Source: Knufia peltigerae (lineage: Eukaryota > Ascomycota > Eurotiomycetes > Chaetothyriales > Trichomeriaceae). From it: a DNA stretch of 32,151 bases. The DNA is taken from contig JAPDRN010000219.1 in NCBI GenBank assembly GCA_030247855.1, positions 1 to 32,151 of the forward strand, written 5' to 3'. Positions 1 to 9,332 of the stretch are shown here, one piece after another. Under the pieces are notes generated by a model. That model was not told where the DNA came from. It worked only from the letters and a program-made list of their open reading frames with translations, and searched no databases. The position numbers were made by a program, and so were the translations under genes. The stretch's first letter is position 1; each line of letters opens with the position of its first letter.

Positions 1-343
1 GAAATTTTTTTGAGGTCATTTGGTGGAACCCAAAAATGTCGATTTTTCTTCCATTTTTTCATCGCGGTGATTCAAAGGACCATCTCAGTGCTTTCGCACC
101 CATAGGGCTTCGTCCTCCGGCGCTCTAAGAGCAGCACCCATGAGGGTAGTACATAGGATAGAAGAATTGGGCAGTTGCGATGCTGAGCCTCGGAAGCCTT
201 CTTTTCGATGCTGAAATAAAGGCGTGTTGACTGATCCTCTAGGAAGCAGGCCTTTCTTGCCAACTCGACCCATTTGCAAGTCAGCTCGACATGAGAGCAC
301 AATGTCGACTTGGAGAGGTCAAGTCTCTGACCATTCCTCGTCC

Positions 344-540
344 AAAGGTACGGAGAGGGAGACAGAGAGAGAGGGAGTGAGAGAGGGAGAAATGGGGGGG
401 AGGGGGGAGAGGGGGTGTGAGTAAGAGAGGGAGTGAGAGACGGAGAGGGACAGAGGGAGAGGGAGAGAGGGAGTGTGGGAGGGAATGAGAGAGGGTGAAG
501 TGAGGGAGGGGGGAGGGAGAAGTGAGAGAGGGGGAGTATT
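344..540. repeat. GA-rich microsatellite
   Basis: About 200 bp of nearly pure purine on the plus strand, built from GAGAGG/GAGGGA variants with a few T interruptions. The matching minus-strand ORF is only Ser/Pro/Leu-rich repeat translation. Imperfect inverted words flank it (GTCCAAAGGTACGGAG before, CCGTACCTTC after). Confidence 0.85.
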
Positions 541-1105
541 AGAGAATGTGAGAGTAGAGCAAGATCTTTCCGTACCTTCAGAGGAACGGAAAGAATTGTC
601 GATTTTTCTTACATTTTGCCGTTTTGGGATGCTGAAGCCTCCTTCACTGTGACTGCCACTTTTTATAGCTTTCTGAGCGATACTCACCCAAGGACCTAAT
701 CAGAGTGTTGAAACTGCCCAGGATGACAGGTAGAAATAGCAAGATAGTGAGTGATACTTGATTTCGCGTCGTTATTTCGACCATGAAACCAAGAATTTCG
801 ACTGCTGATCTTGTTTGGGAGCGAGTCTCTGGCTCAGTTGGTTCTCTTGCTGGAGAGCAAAGATCAACGGGAAATCAGGAATTGTTGGTTTCGCCTTCTG
901 TTTTGCACCGGAAACCGGCCACCTCAGGGCGTTTCCGCTGAATAGGGTTGTGCAGCTTTGGTATGCCTATCGTCCAGTCTCGTTCAGCTGCGTCCTTTGG
1001 AGACTTTGTAACGGCAAAAAAGCCCATCTTCTTGATTCACGTAGCGTGCGTTCTTGCGTAGACGAACAGAAGCAACGTTCAGTGATTGTGAAGTGATGAG
1101 AAGGG

Positions 1106-1252
1106 AGACATTGAAGGAAGGGTAGAGGAAGGAAGGAAGGAAGGAAGGAAGGAAGGAAAGGAAGAAAGGGTAGAGGCAGGCAGGAAGAGAGGAAGGGCAG
1201 AGGGAGGTAGGAAGGAAGGGAGGAAAGGGTAGAAGATGGGAAGAAAGGGAAG
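1106..1252. repeat. GGAA/GGAAGG microsatellite
   Basis: The plus strand is a purine run dominated by GGAA tetranucleotides (perfect near 1128-1160), then GGAAGGG/AGGCAGG variants. Minus-strand ORFs here are artefacts of the repeat (Phe/Leu/Pro/Ser only). Confidence 0.85.
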
Positions 1253-1472
1253 GGGTGTGATCGGAGACAGGATGAAAAATAGTAGATGGAGTGGAGCCCA
1301 CATGCTCTCGCACTGACCACCCTCTGACTGTGATCTCGCACAGTACAGACAGTACTATCACGTCCTCTCCTCCTAGAGTGGTCTCACTATTCTTGAAATT
1401 TGGACCAAAAGGGGATAATCATTAGAAACCATTGATCTGCCAAAAGCTAGAATGGCTGGATTATGCCGTTTT

Positions 1473-1535
1473 CCTGGTCTTGATTCCAAATACCCTGGTC
1501 TTGATTCCAAATACCCTGGTCTTGATTCCAAATAC
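1473..1535 (+). repeat. Three perfect 21-bp tandem repeats
   Basis: Three identical consecutive 21-bp units occupy 1473-1493, 1494-1514 and 1515-1535; each begins CCTGGTCTTG and ends CCAAATAC. The unit is a multiple of three, so an open frame reads repeated LVLIPNT-like heptapeptides, but no gene is supported around it. Confidence 0.9.
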
Positions 1536-3640
1536 TGTGGCAGCCGGCCATTCGAAAGTGAGTCATTTTTGCAAAGTCAATATTTTAGTCTGGAGGGCAA
1601 GGTTCAACTCAAAGAGCCGTCGCCCCGAAGGAGACACACAATCCAAAATGCACCAAGGATCTGACCGTCGCAGGGTGATGTCTGCTCCTCAAACGGGGTA
1701 GGGGATTGGAAGATTTGGCATGGTTGTCACTCATCTCGTCCAGCTGTGTCTTTCGGTATTTGGTAGAGCAACATAGCCATGTCTGATCACGTCGCTAGAG
1801 TCGTGTCCTGTGGACTAACACAAGTGGAAAAGAGCCAGGAAGGACAGACAAGTGAGAGAGGGGGGAGAAGGAAGGGAGCCTTAGATTCTCGCACTGACCA
1901 CTTTTCGCTCCCCTCGTCCTCTGACATGTGCTTGCACAAGACTGTACGTACGAACAGGACGGTCACACCCCTCTCAGGCGTCAGCATTGTCTCCTAACAA
2001 CCCACTCCCTCTCTCGACCATCGCCTTCACTCACCATGGGCCTTCGAGACAACTCCTTACAATAAGGCAGAAGCTGGTACAGTACAGTACATTGGCCGGC
2101 CGTACAGTATTTTCGTCTTGTACACTGAATCTCGTCTGAGTCGGTGTCTCTCTGTCGTAGTCTGACATGGAGACTCTTGGAATGACAGATTCATGCTAAA
2201 CATTCATCTGACATTGCCGGTAGAGGGTCGGTACGCCGATGATGCACCAGCTACGACAGTAGTGCCACGGCGTTCTCTTGTAAAGCAGATCGACTCTGGC
2301 ACGAATGAGACCCCCATCCGAGGAGTGGCAGTACCAATGCTGCACACCAGGAAGGATGAGTCCTGGTTCATGGCGGTTGGCGATGTCCATGTCAAATGCG
2401 GTCTATTCCTAGCCGTTGTAAGAGCTCAGTGACTCGATCTTGAACAGTGATGTGCGTGCAGGTCTTGAATGCCTGCGGAGCTCCTCAAATCCACAAAATC
2501 CCAGGTACCGACAATCTCGAGTCGGACAGGCAATAATAACCCACGACAGTATTCATGCATCGACGAGATGTTTGCCGGCGCTTTTGAACCGCCTTGTTTG
2601 TAGACTATGAAGTATGTCATCCCCGAGTTGCATCTTGTTGAGTTTGGTAGCTGCTCTGCTCTTAATCTCGACAGCGGCTGAACACCAAATAGGCATGTAT
2701 AGATAGAACATTGATGGCATTTTCCACATCTCAACAGCTTCATCTGCGTCACTGTCAATGAACTCAACCTTATCAGCCAGCGCACATTCTCTTGTGTGGC
2801 CATTGCCGACCAGTCTGCACCGCACCGTCGAAGCGATCGAGCTTGGTCTCCTTGTTTTCTCTCCAGGTGTATGAGCGGATAATGTCGAGAAGTCTTGTGA
2901 GGGAAGGCATCAGGTTGACAAGGAGGAGCGATCTAAACGGAAAAGAATGCAGCGGTCAGGGTCGTCGTACGGAGGGTACAAGCGAGGATAAGAAGAAGCA
3001 GGCAGGACGTGGGAACAGGCAAGGTTCCAGGGCCGAAAACGGTGAAGCGTCTGGAGACAAGTTTTGACAGGGTCGCGGTTTGCTGTTCTCGATGAGGGAG
3101 GTGACTGCTGTGGGCAAAAGCCATTAAAGAGAAGAGGGGTGGGAATTGGTGACGATGAGATTTGCTGGCCACTTGTCAGCGGAGCGGTATTGACTGGATC
3201 TAGTGTGTGTTCAACAGAGGAAGGCGTTCGTTTTATGCCAATACTTCAATCTGCAAAATCGACAGATAGATTCAAACAGTGAGGGTCTCAATGGATGGAA
3301 CAGTTATCGGTCACTTAACTTCCTTCGCGCCCCAGAAAGCACACTTTGTCATTCAACCGGCAGAAGTGGGAGATAAGATGAGGGCGACAAGACTCGTCAA
3401 GAACTCGTCAAGAACTCGTCAAGATGACCGCCGGAGGTCGATGGTGTAAACAAAATAGCCTTGTCAAAAATAGCACGCACACACGTCATCGGCCAGTCTT
3501 CAACCCTTTGAGGATGGGCTCTCGAAAGCGAACTACCTATCCAGATGAGGTCGGCGGATGTAGTTCAAAAACTGCGTCGCGACACGCATGTGAACCGATG
3601 AGAGCAAGACGGGATTGAAGTGGTCGTGATTAACGGCGAG

Positions 3641-3702
3641 GCCTGTCTTGGCCTAGATGAATAAGCGCCCTCGGCAAGTCGCATGTGACACCCAACCTAG
3701 CC
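3641..3702 (+). repeat. Dispersed repeat B, copy 1
   Basis: This segment matches 11268-11332 in the same orientation. Shared words include GCCTGTC, TTGGCCTAG, AAGCGCC, GCAAGTCGCA and GTGACA. The copies differ by about ten substitutions and one indel. It ends about 140 bp before the start of the DUF7924-like gene. Confidence 0.75.
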
Positions 3703-3841
3703 CGTTTGATTGGATGACAGTGCTACTCGCCTCAGCCTGCGCTCTTTCCTGTGCCAACGAACCCGAAGGCTTCGATTCTTCAAGAGACCGACATGACACA
3801 GTGCTGATTGATGCGAGAGCGCTTGCTCTCCTCTGTAACAC

Positions 3842-5655
3842 ATGGTCTCACCCGATACAGAGGCCACGAACGTGCAGAGTCACGAACAGGCCAAACTGCA
3901 CGGTAAGAGCCTCGAACGACTGGGAACGCATGATCAATGGATCATTGACATTTTCTAGACAAACGACACGCCGTACAGAGCGACGACGGCGAACGTCCTC
4001 ACAAGATCCGCCGCTTATCTGACCTTCAACAAGCCTCTCCAGCTTCTCTGGTGGAAGACTTCATTCCTGAGATCCCTCTTTCGAAGCTGCACAGTCAACT
4101 TCCATCTCCGTCTGCCACAAAAACCGACGACGTGAGTGGATGCAATGAAGGTCTCTACAGGAGGAAAGATGCTGACAAGGTGACGCAGTTACATCGTGAA
4201 TCGTCTCCTGCCAACTCTCCCATACCAGAACGAAAGACAAGATCGCCGGATAGGCACACCGAGCGCGCATCCGCAAAGAGAGCCCGCTCGCCTCCAGAAC
4301 CATCGGACAGCGGTGCATTTGTCGAGAAGTGGCTATCAAGCGTTCCACCTAGCGAGGAATGCGATATCGAAGACGACATGAGTCTGCCACCCTCGAAACG
4401 ATCACGGTCATCGGATTCGTTAAGTCGCCGACCTTCGCAATCCGGTGACGGCACGGAATCCACGGTTTCAGCAGACAAGAAATACTCGGCCTACAAAGAT
4501 GTGAACTACCCGGTGGTCTTGGAGACAAAAGGGAGTTTTATGCGGCCATCTGATGCTGGTCTCGTGAAGGAAGACAAGAGATTGTGCGAAATGCTTCTCA
4601 CCACACACCAACCGCGTCCAGATCATTCATTATTTGATGACCGATTCAACAAATTCCAGACTTTGATTAGAGGCCGATCCGAAGCTCGAGTCTACCTAGA
4701 CCTGCATCCCCTCCTCGTTCCCTCGGTTGAGAACCTGTACATTAGTGGTCGAGAAGAATTCCACGGTCTGATCGAAGGTCATAATGACCCTTGGGTCAAA
4801 GGAATTTCGTTTTATGGACCCCGACCGCAGCCGGACCGGACATACGGATTCAAATGGTCCAACTTTACCGAAGTCCAGCGCCGGAAGCTCCGCGTCGAAC
4901 CTTTGGAGAAGTCGTACTACACGGCGCGCGAGGACATCTATTTTCCCTTCCTGACTAGCGAGGTGAAGTGTGGGAAGCAGGGGCTTGACTTAGCAGATCG
5001 ACCGAATGCTCATAGCATGACCGTTGCCCTCCGGGGAATTGTGGACGTCTTTCGCAAGGCCAACCGTGCTTCGGAGGTGCACAGGAGGGCATTGGGATAT
5101 TCCATCTCACATGACGACCGGAGCGTGCGTATCTATGCTCACTATCCTGAAGTGGACGGTGAGAACACGTTGTACTTTCGCGAAACGATCAAAGAACTCA
5201 ACGTTGGAGACGAAAGGGGCGAACACAGATGGATCAGTCACCAATTTACACTCAACGTTTGCCAAATTTTCGCCCCAGATCTGCTCCGGCGACTGACCGC
5301 CGTGATCGATGAGCTGCCTGATCCGATTACAAGTACACTCGAGCCGGCCAACATCGATGACCTCAGCGTACAAAGCTCTCAGGATGACAGCAGTGCGCCC
5401 GAGTCCCAGGATGAAGGGTTTCGCAAACCGCAGCGAGGGAGAGGCTTGAATGCCGAGTTTCGAACCATGATTCAGAACCTGCAACGGCAGCTGGAGCAGC
5501 AACGAAAAGACTCTGAGCAGCAACGAAAAGACTCTGAGCAACAACGAAAAGAGCTTGTGCAATTGCTCAGACAGCAGAGTGATCAAATCAAGCAGCAAAA
5601 TGAACAACTCAGACACCAAAGTGAACAGATCACAGAGCTTCTGCTGAAGCAGTGA
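3842..5655 (+). CDS. DUF7924-like fungal protein with PD-(D/E)XK-like signature and C-terminal coiled coil
   Basis: Two-exon model of 585 aa: exon 1 3842-3902, intron 3903-3958 (donor GTAAGA, acceptor TTCTAG), exon 2 3959-5655. The ATG at 3842 opens the frame and the splice completes an Asp codon, adding 51 residues upstream of the long ORF. Residues 1-190 are Ser/Pro/Arg/Lys-rich with basic stretches such as KRSRS, suggesting disorder and nuclear location. Residues about 225-475 match the fungal DUF7924 pattern as I recall it: QPDRTYGF, then YFPFLTSEVKCGK, AHSMTVALRGIV, SISHDDRSVRIYAHYP. The order P-D (near 312-313), then E355-x-K357, resembles the core of PD-(D/E)XK nuclease folds; nuclease activity is inference. 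The tail (about 521-585) is a Gln/Lys/Glu coiled coil containing a seven-residue repeat (EQQRKDS). Molecular function unknown. Confidence 0.85.
5494..5556 (+). repeat. In-frame 21-bp tandem repeat coding heptads
   Basis: Three consecutive 21-bp units encode EQQRKDS, EQQRKDS and EQQRKEL in the coiled-coil tail of the DUF7924-like protein. The first two are identical at protein level. The repeat keeps heptad register with the following VQLLRQQ, SDQIKQQ, NEQLRHQ segments, so copy number could vary without breaking the coil. Confidence 0.8.
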
Positions 5656-5698
5656 TGCGTCACAGTCTTTTCAGTGGCCATATCTTCTGCTGTTCAGC

Positions 5699-6055
5699 AT
5701 GGCACCAAGGGTTCCCGCCGCCTATGATGGCCAATTTTGTACTACCACGACCTGCTTCTGATCTGGTCAAAATGAGAAGTATCAGTTCAGAGTCAAGTCC
5801 AAGATCACCTCGACTCTGCTTAAAATTTCACTTGACCGACGGGAGGACGACGAGGGTCTCGAAAGGAAGCCCAATGCCACCACACATCCGCGATTCGGGG
5901 CGTGGAGGTATCTGTTGCTCGGGACCCGACCAACTATCGGTTTTTCCCCTGGCCACCTGAAGTTAGTCTTCTTGGTTCGGCTGCAAAGGCGTAATCAGGC
6001 AACCTTTGCACCGTCTCCTCGAATGTCTCGAAGTGACCCCTATTCTTCGCATTAG
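5699..6055 (+). pseudogene. Open frame broken by one in-frame TGA
   Basis: An ATG at 5699 begins MAPRVPAAYDGQF and meets TGA at 5759-5761. The same frame then stays open for about 97 codons to TAG at 6053-6055, reading SGQNEKYQFRVKSK and later HPRFGAWRYLLLGTRP. The composition after the stop looks protein-like (mixed charged and hydrophobic residues), but I recognise no family. No phase-compatible intron removes the TGA. TGA can arise from CGA by one transition, so a single nonsense mutation would explain it. It starts 43 bp after the DUF7924-like stop. It may also be a chance open frame. Confidence 0.3.
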
Positions 6056-6303
6056 GGCTCGAAGGCGCAGCTGGATTGGATACAGTGGACTCCAGATCCT
6101 GACGGGCACATAGCCTCTTTGTCATAATTACACCGATGTGTGGTGGCATCTTCGTGCCGCAGCATGCGTCATTGGGGCTGCTGGTCTACGGATATGTCAG
6201 GTACCATACGCTCAGGAGTCGACAATCCCCGGAAGCGAACCGCAAAGGCGCCTGACCAGGCTCGTGTAGCAGCTGTGAACCTACTAATTCTAGGGGTATA
6301 AGA

Positions 6304-6996
6304 ATGCGCTCTAGCCCTGCTTTACCCGTCGTCCCTCTTTATATGTCTAACTCCTTACTCACACCGCCGTTCTCCAACAAGCGCAAGATGCAGCCTATTG
6401 TCGACATCAATCACTTCCTCAACGACGCTGATTTTGAAATTCAGGTCGAATACGAGTCGGTTATAGATGGTGCTTTCGACATGAGGAGGAAGTTCTCCTC
6501 CCTGTTGATGCAGGCGCGGCAATTGAAGACAATATTACTCGCTAAACAGGCTGAACTGGATCGTCGTATCGCTCAGCGTGGACGACAGCGACCAGGCGCT
6601 CCGAGTATTGCCGAAAGTACTCGGAAAAAGCTTCAACAGCAAACTCGCAAGTTGCGGCAGTGTATCAACGAGAACAGGCTGCTGCGCATTCAGAATCAAA
6701 AAATGAGCAATGATTTGGAAGCTACGCACAAGGAATTGGAAAAGATTGATCACTTACGGTGCACTCTCTGTATGGTGGCTTTTAAAACTACTATGATTCC
6801 ATGCGGTCACAGTGCCTGCAGGGAATGTTTGGAATTCTGGCTTGGACAAGGCAAAGGCTGTCCTTGGTGCAAACGAGGATTCCAAGAAGGCGACATTCGG
6901 GATATTTATCTTGGGTCCAGTAATGAAACTCGGAACACCCAGGAGGATGATGACGACCAGACAGATATCATCTCGCTGAGCAGCGACAGTGAGTAG
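6304..6996 (+). CDS. C3HC4 RING-finger protein with coiled coil and SUMO-interaction-like tail
   Basis: A 230-aa protein and probable E3 ubiquitin ligase. Residues about 65-148 are predicted helical and coiled (Leu/Gln/Arg/Lys-rich). The RING is complete: C153-x2-C156-x10-C167-x-H169-x2-C172-x2-C175-x10-C186-x2-C189, the canonical C3HC4 spacing. The tail is acidic (EDDDDQ) and ends DIISLSSDSE, a hydrophobic core followed by Ser and acidic residues that fits a SUMO-interacting motif. RING plus SIM is the layout of SUMO-targeted ubiquitin ligases, but that role is inference. ATGs at 6304 and 6388 are both possible; I kept the first. A strong splice donor overlaps the stop (see the entry at 6989). 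The ubiquitin-like-domain gene lies 1 kb downstream on the same strand. Confidence 0.85.
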   Translation: MRSSPALPVVPLYMSNSLLTPPFSNKRKMQPIVDINHFLNDADFEIQVEYESVIDGAFDMRRKFSSLLMQARQLKTILLAKQAELDRRIAQRGRQRPGAPSIAESTRKKLQQQTRKLRQCINENRLLRIQNQKMSNDLEATHKELEKIDHLRCTLCMVAFKTTMIPCGHSACRECLEFWLGQGKGCPWCKRGFQEGDIRDIYLGSSNETRNTQEDDDDQTDIISLSSDSE

Positions 6997-7225
6997 AACA
7001 TGAGGTGCATACGGACAGCGTAACGCTATACAAGAACACACGGAAGACCTCTTGGATTCAATCTACGCTCTTAACCGCATCACCTGCTCGTATCATTCCT
7101 TCTTTACGACTTGTCCTTCCGTCACTGATTTCTATTCGCTTCTACGGATGACGGAAGCTGGCCCTGATAGTCAATCTGGCTTTCCGGAGTCTATTGAGGA
7201 GCAAATTGAGGCATCTAACGCATAG
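6989..7225 (+). other. Possible alternative intron and 3' exon of the RING gene
   Basis: A perfect donor GTGAGT begins at 6989, three codons before the RING stop at 6994-6996. Splicing to the AG at 7033-7034 removes 46 bp (branch-like TAAC at 7021-7024) and keeps phase: the split codon becomes Lys, and the frame continues as HTEDLLDSIYALNRITCSYH to a TAG at 7223-7225, adding 62 residues. The product would be 291 aa and would lose the final DSE of the SIM-like motif. The AAG acceptor is not the strongest type, so retention (230 aa) and splicing (291 aa) are both plausible. Confidence 0.4.
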
Positions 7226-8012
7226 AAGACGACGATAATAGTGCAAGCTACTTTGCAATGAGTCGCCAGATTGCAACGCGAATCAAGTCTTCAATAACAT
7301 CACTCCAGCACTGTCACCTTATTGCGTCAGGTCTTCCCCAAGCATGTATAATCCGAGACATTCTGTGATTCGCTATGTGCAGACGGCCACTGTGGCCATA
7401 CTATCGATGGCATCGTGCGCACGAAAACGTCCGCCTTGTCCCAGATCAGGTGGTCGCTGTAGAAGACGAGGTTGACGAGGGCTAGGAGGGATTGAAGATT
7501 CCAGCTCTTGCTGGGGCACCGAGTCGACACAGACTCGAGACGAATGGACACGAGGATATAAAGCATGATCTTGATGATTTTCAGTACGAGGGTTTATGAC
7601 ACGACAGCATAATAAATTGTCACATGCTGTCAAAGTGCTCTTGAACTTGCCAGCAGGTATGGCGGACACCAGCTTTCCCGATATCTATCTTGGTCTCTCA
7701 CTGACCAATTACTATCTAAACTCGCTGATAATGAGCAGCTGGGGTCGTCCGCTGCACAATTATGCAAGGCTAAAGGCATACTAAGATGCCGCATGCAAGA
7801 GCGTCCATCTAAAGTACGCTCTTAAGCTGCATGCTGTTTTCGCCCTGCCAATAAGATACCACCACGTTTCCTACTGGTTTGCGCGGGATCTTCTAATGCA
7901 AGTCATCTGATTAAACTCAATCCCATGAAGAATCAATAGCTTCAAAAGGACCAAAGAAAATGGAGCCGGTCTTGTCTCTCACGAAGATAGGTCAAATCGT
8001 GTTTGCTAACCG
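7226..8012. other. Intergenic, no supported gene
   Basis: Short ORFs on both strands (for example 7596-7784 plus, 7327-7566 minus) show no recognisable domain or consistent splice signals. Probably contains the promoter of the ubiquitin-like-domain gene. Confidence 0.5.
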
Positions 8013-8744
8013 ATGACAGCGGAAGTAGCATTTATCACATTCATCAACGATGTCGGGCGACCTTTCACGTTCCCTTATTCTAGCTGTCAGACATGGCTGG
8101 TGCGCTCCATGTGTGGAGGTCTGTCAGAAACTAACAAGAGCCTTGTCTAGGGTATGGAAACCCTTATAGCTGATGCTTGCCGGCAACCTCTGGCCGATAT
8201 ACGCCAAAGTCAGTTCGAGCTGTCAGGACCGGATGGAAACATCATCCTTCCAAGGATATGGGAGGCGACTCTTCAACCTAACTGGACGATCACCATACAT
8301 TTCCGGCAGCCAGAAAATGAGGATCCTCAGCCGGAAAATGGCCGTGGCGACATCAGCGAGTATCGGACCGAACTGGATCGCCTGGAGAGACGTGTGTTAG
8401 ATGATCGAGAAGAGTGGGCAAGGCAGAGAATGCAGGAAAGAGAACAGTGGGAGAGGGAGAGGGAGCGTGAAAGAGATCGTTGGGAGGAGGAGAGAGTGCG
8501 TGAAAAGAATGCCTGGGTGAGGGAGAGAGAGCGTGAGAGAGACCGCTGGGAACATGAGAGAGCTCAGGAAAGAATGCGATGGGAGAGAGAACAGGAGGAG
8601 AGTAGACGGCGTTGGGAGGAAACGCAGCAGACGGCAAGAGAAGTTTGCGAAGGGGAAAGATCAATGCCCCGAAGGTCAGCAATCAATGAAAACCTTTGTT
8701 TATGGTGGCTTGCAGGGAGGCCACCGAGAGACAGAAGACCCTGA
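8013..8744 (+). CDS. Fungal ubiquitin-like-domain protein with Trp-spaced 11-residue repeat tail
   Basis: Two exons, 226 aa: 8013-8099, intron 8100-8150 (branch CTAAC at 8131, acceptor TCTAG), then 8151-8744. The ATG at 8013 gives MTAEVAFITFINDVGRPFTF. Residues 1-80 match the ubiquitin-like domain common in lineage-specific fungal proteins (Pfam ULD_2 type, as I recall it): FINDVGRPFTFPY, QTWLGMETLI, FELSGPDGNIILPRIWE, QPNWTITIHF. Residues about 116-192 form an extremely charged helix of seven 11-residue repeats with Trp at position 3 of each. The last 34 residues are not repetitive and could reflect an unmodelled intron or a frame change, since another frame continues to 8850. The domain usually mediates protein contacts; no conjugation-competent Gly-Gly tail is seen. 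Exact function unknown. Confidence 0.8.
8409..8639 (+). repeat. Seven in-frame 33-bp units coding a hendecad helix
   Basis: Exactly 7 x 33 bp. Protein units are EEWARQRMQER, EQWERERERER, DRWEEERVREK, NAWVRERERER, DRWEHERAQER, MRWEREQEESR and RRWEETQQTAR. Trp falls at residues 118, 129, 140, 151, 162, 173 and 184, always 11 apart. A period of 11 corresponds to three helical turns, so the Trp residues would line one face of a long helix. Confidence 0.9.
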
Positions 8745-9332
8745 ATCGGTGGGCTTGGGTACCGTAACAAGGGAAAGACTACCTTGGAAAGGAGACCACG
8801 CAACCCCGCCAAGAAGTATCAATGTGGCCCAGTTGAAGGTTGTACTGTAAATACTCAATACGGCGCCGATGATGCTCTCAATCGCAGGATACTGCTTTCA
8901 AGGGGTCAAAGGGATCGACCTTGGCGGTGGACATGATATTTCGCCGAGGACGACGGCGAGACAGGCACCGTCGTGTTGGAACGGCTGAACCAGTTAACAA
9001 CCCATCGAGAAATCAAGCCTCCGTGCCGCACCCGTAGAAATAGGAGTATAATTGTGAGCTACGTCAAGAAATGCTTTTCAAGACCATGTACTGTACAGCA
9101 TAGATCATGATGGGAAAGAAGTCGTGAGTACCCTCCTGGACAAAAATCCGGACAGACAAGCCAAGACCTTTAGAAGCATTAGCCATATTAGGTGTAGTCG
9201 ACCGTACGCCTTTATCACGCTCGAGCTCGGCATGTCGTGAATCAGGTTTTCAACCGACTCTAGGTTGGCCTGTAGCCTTATCTTCCACCGAAGTGCCTCT
9301 CGTTTCAATCGTTGCTCACGATCATTTTACAC
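8745..9332. other. Convergent intergenic region, no supported gene
   Basis: The space between the plus-strand ubiquitin-like gene and the 3' end of the minus-strand orphan gene. A small out-of-frame ORF continues to 8850. No domain, repeat or RNA gene is recognised. Confidence 0.5.

Larger units (their letters stand above)
1..3841. other. Gene-poor, microsatellite-rich region
   Basis: No ORF in these 3.8 kb has both a convincing start and recognisable protein content. The stretch contains two purine-rich low-complexity tracts, a three-copy 21-bp tandem repeat, an 11-bp tandem repeat near 3391-3424 (unit around AAGAACTCGTC), the palindrome GGCCGGCC at 2094-2101 next to repeated GTACAGTAC words, and one copy of a dispersed repeat at 3641-3702. 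A minus-strand open stretch at 2553-2825 starts with GTG and has a weak resemblance to the C-terminal helices of fungal BTB domains; I do not call it a gene. The long ORFs over the purine tracts are translations of simple repeats. Confidence 0.6.

Noticed and set aside
319..687. Minus-strand ORF rich in Ser/Pro/Leu
   Set aside because: It is the translation of the GA-rich microsatellite and has no domain or splice context.
967..1361. Three overlapping minus-strand ORFs
   Set aside because: Translations of the GGAA repeat; composition is only Phe/Leu/Pro/Ser.
5107..5619. 170-aa minus-strand ORF inside the DUF7924-like gene
   Set aside because: It is antisense to a clearly conserved plus-strand coding region, and its Leu-rich repeats mirror the Gln-rich heptads.
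5875..6149. 15-bp inverted repeat (ATGCCACCACACATC at 5875 and its complement at 6135-6149), possible TIR of a small element
   Set aside because: The match does not extend, there is no target-site duplication, and one 15-bp match in a 32-kb window is near chance expectation.
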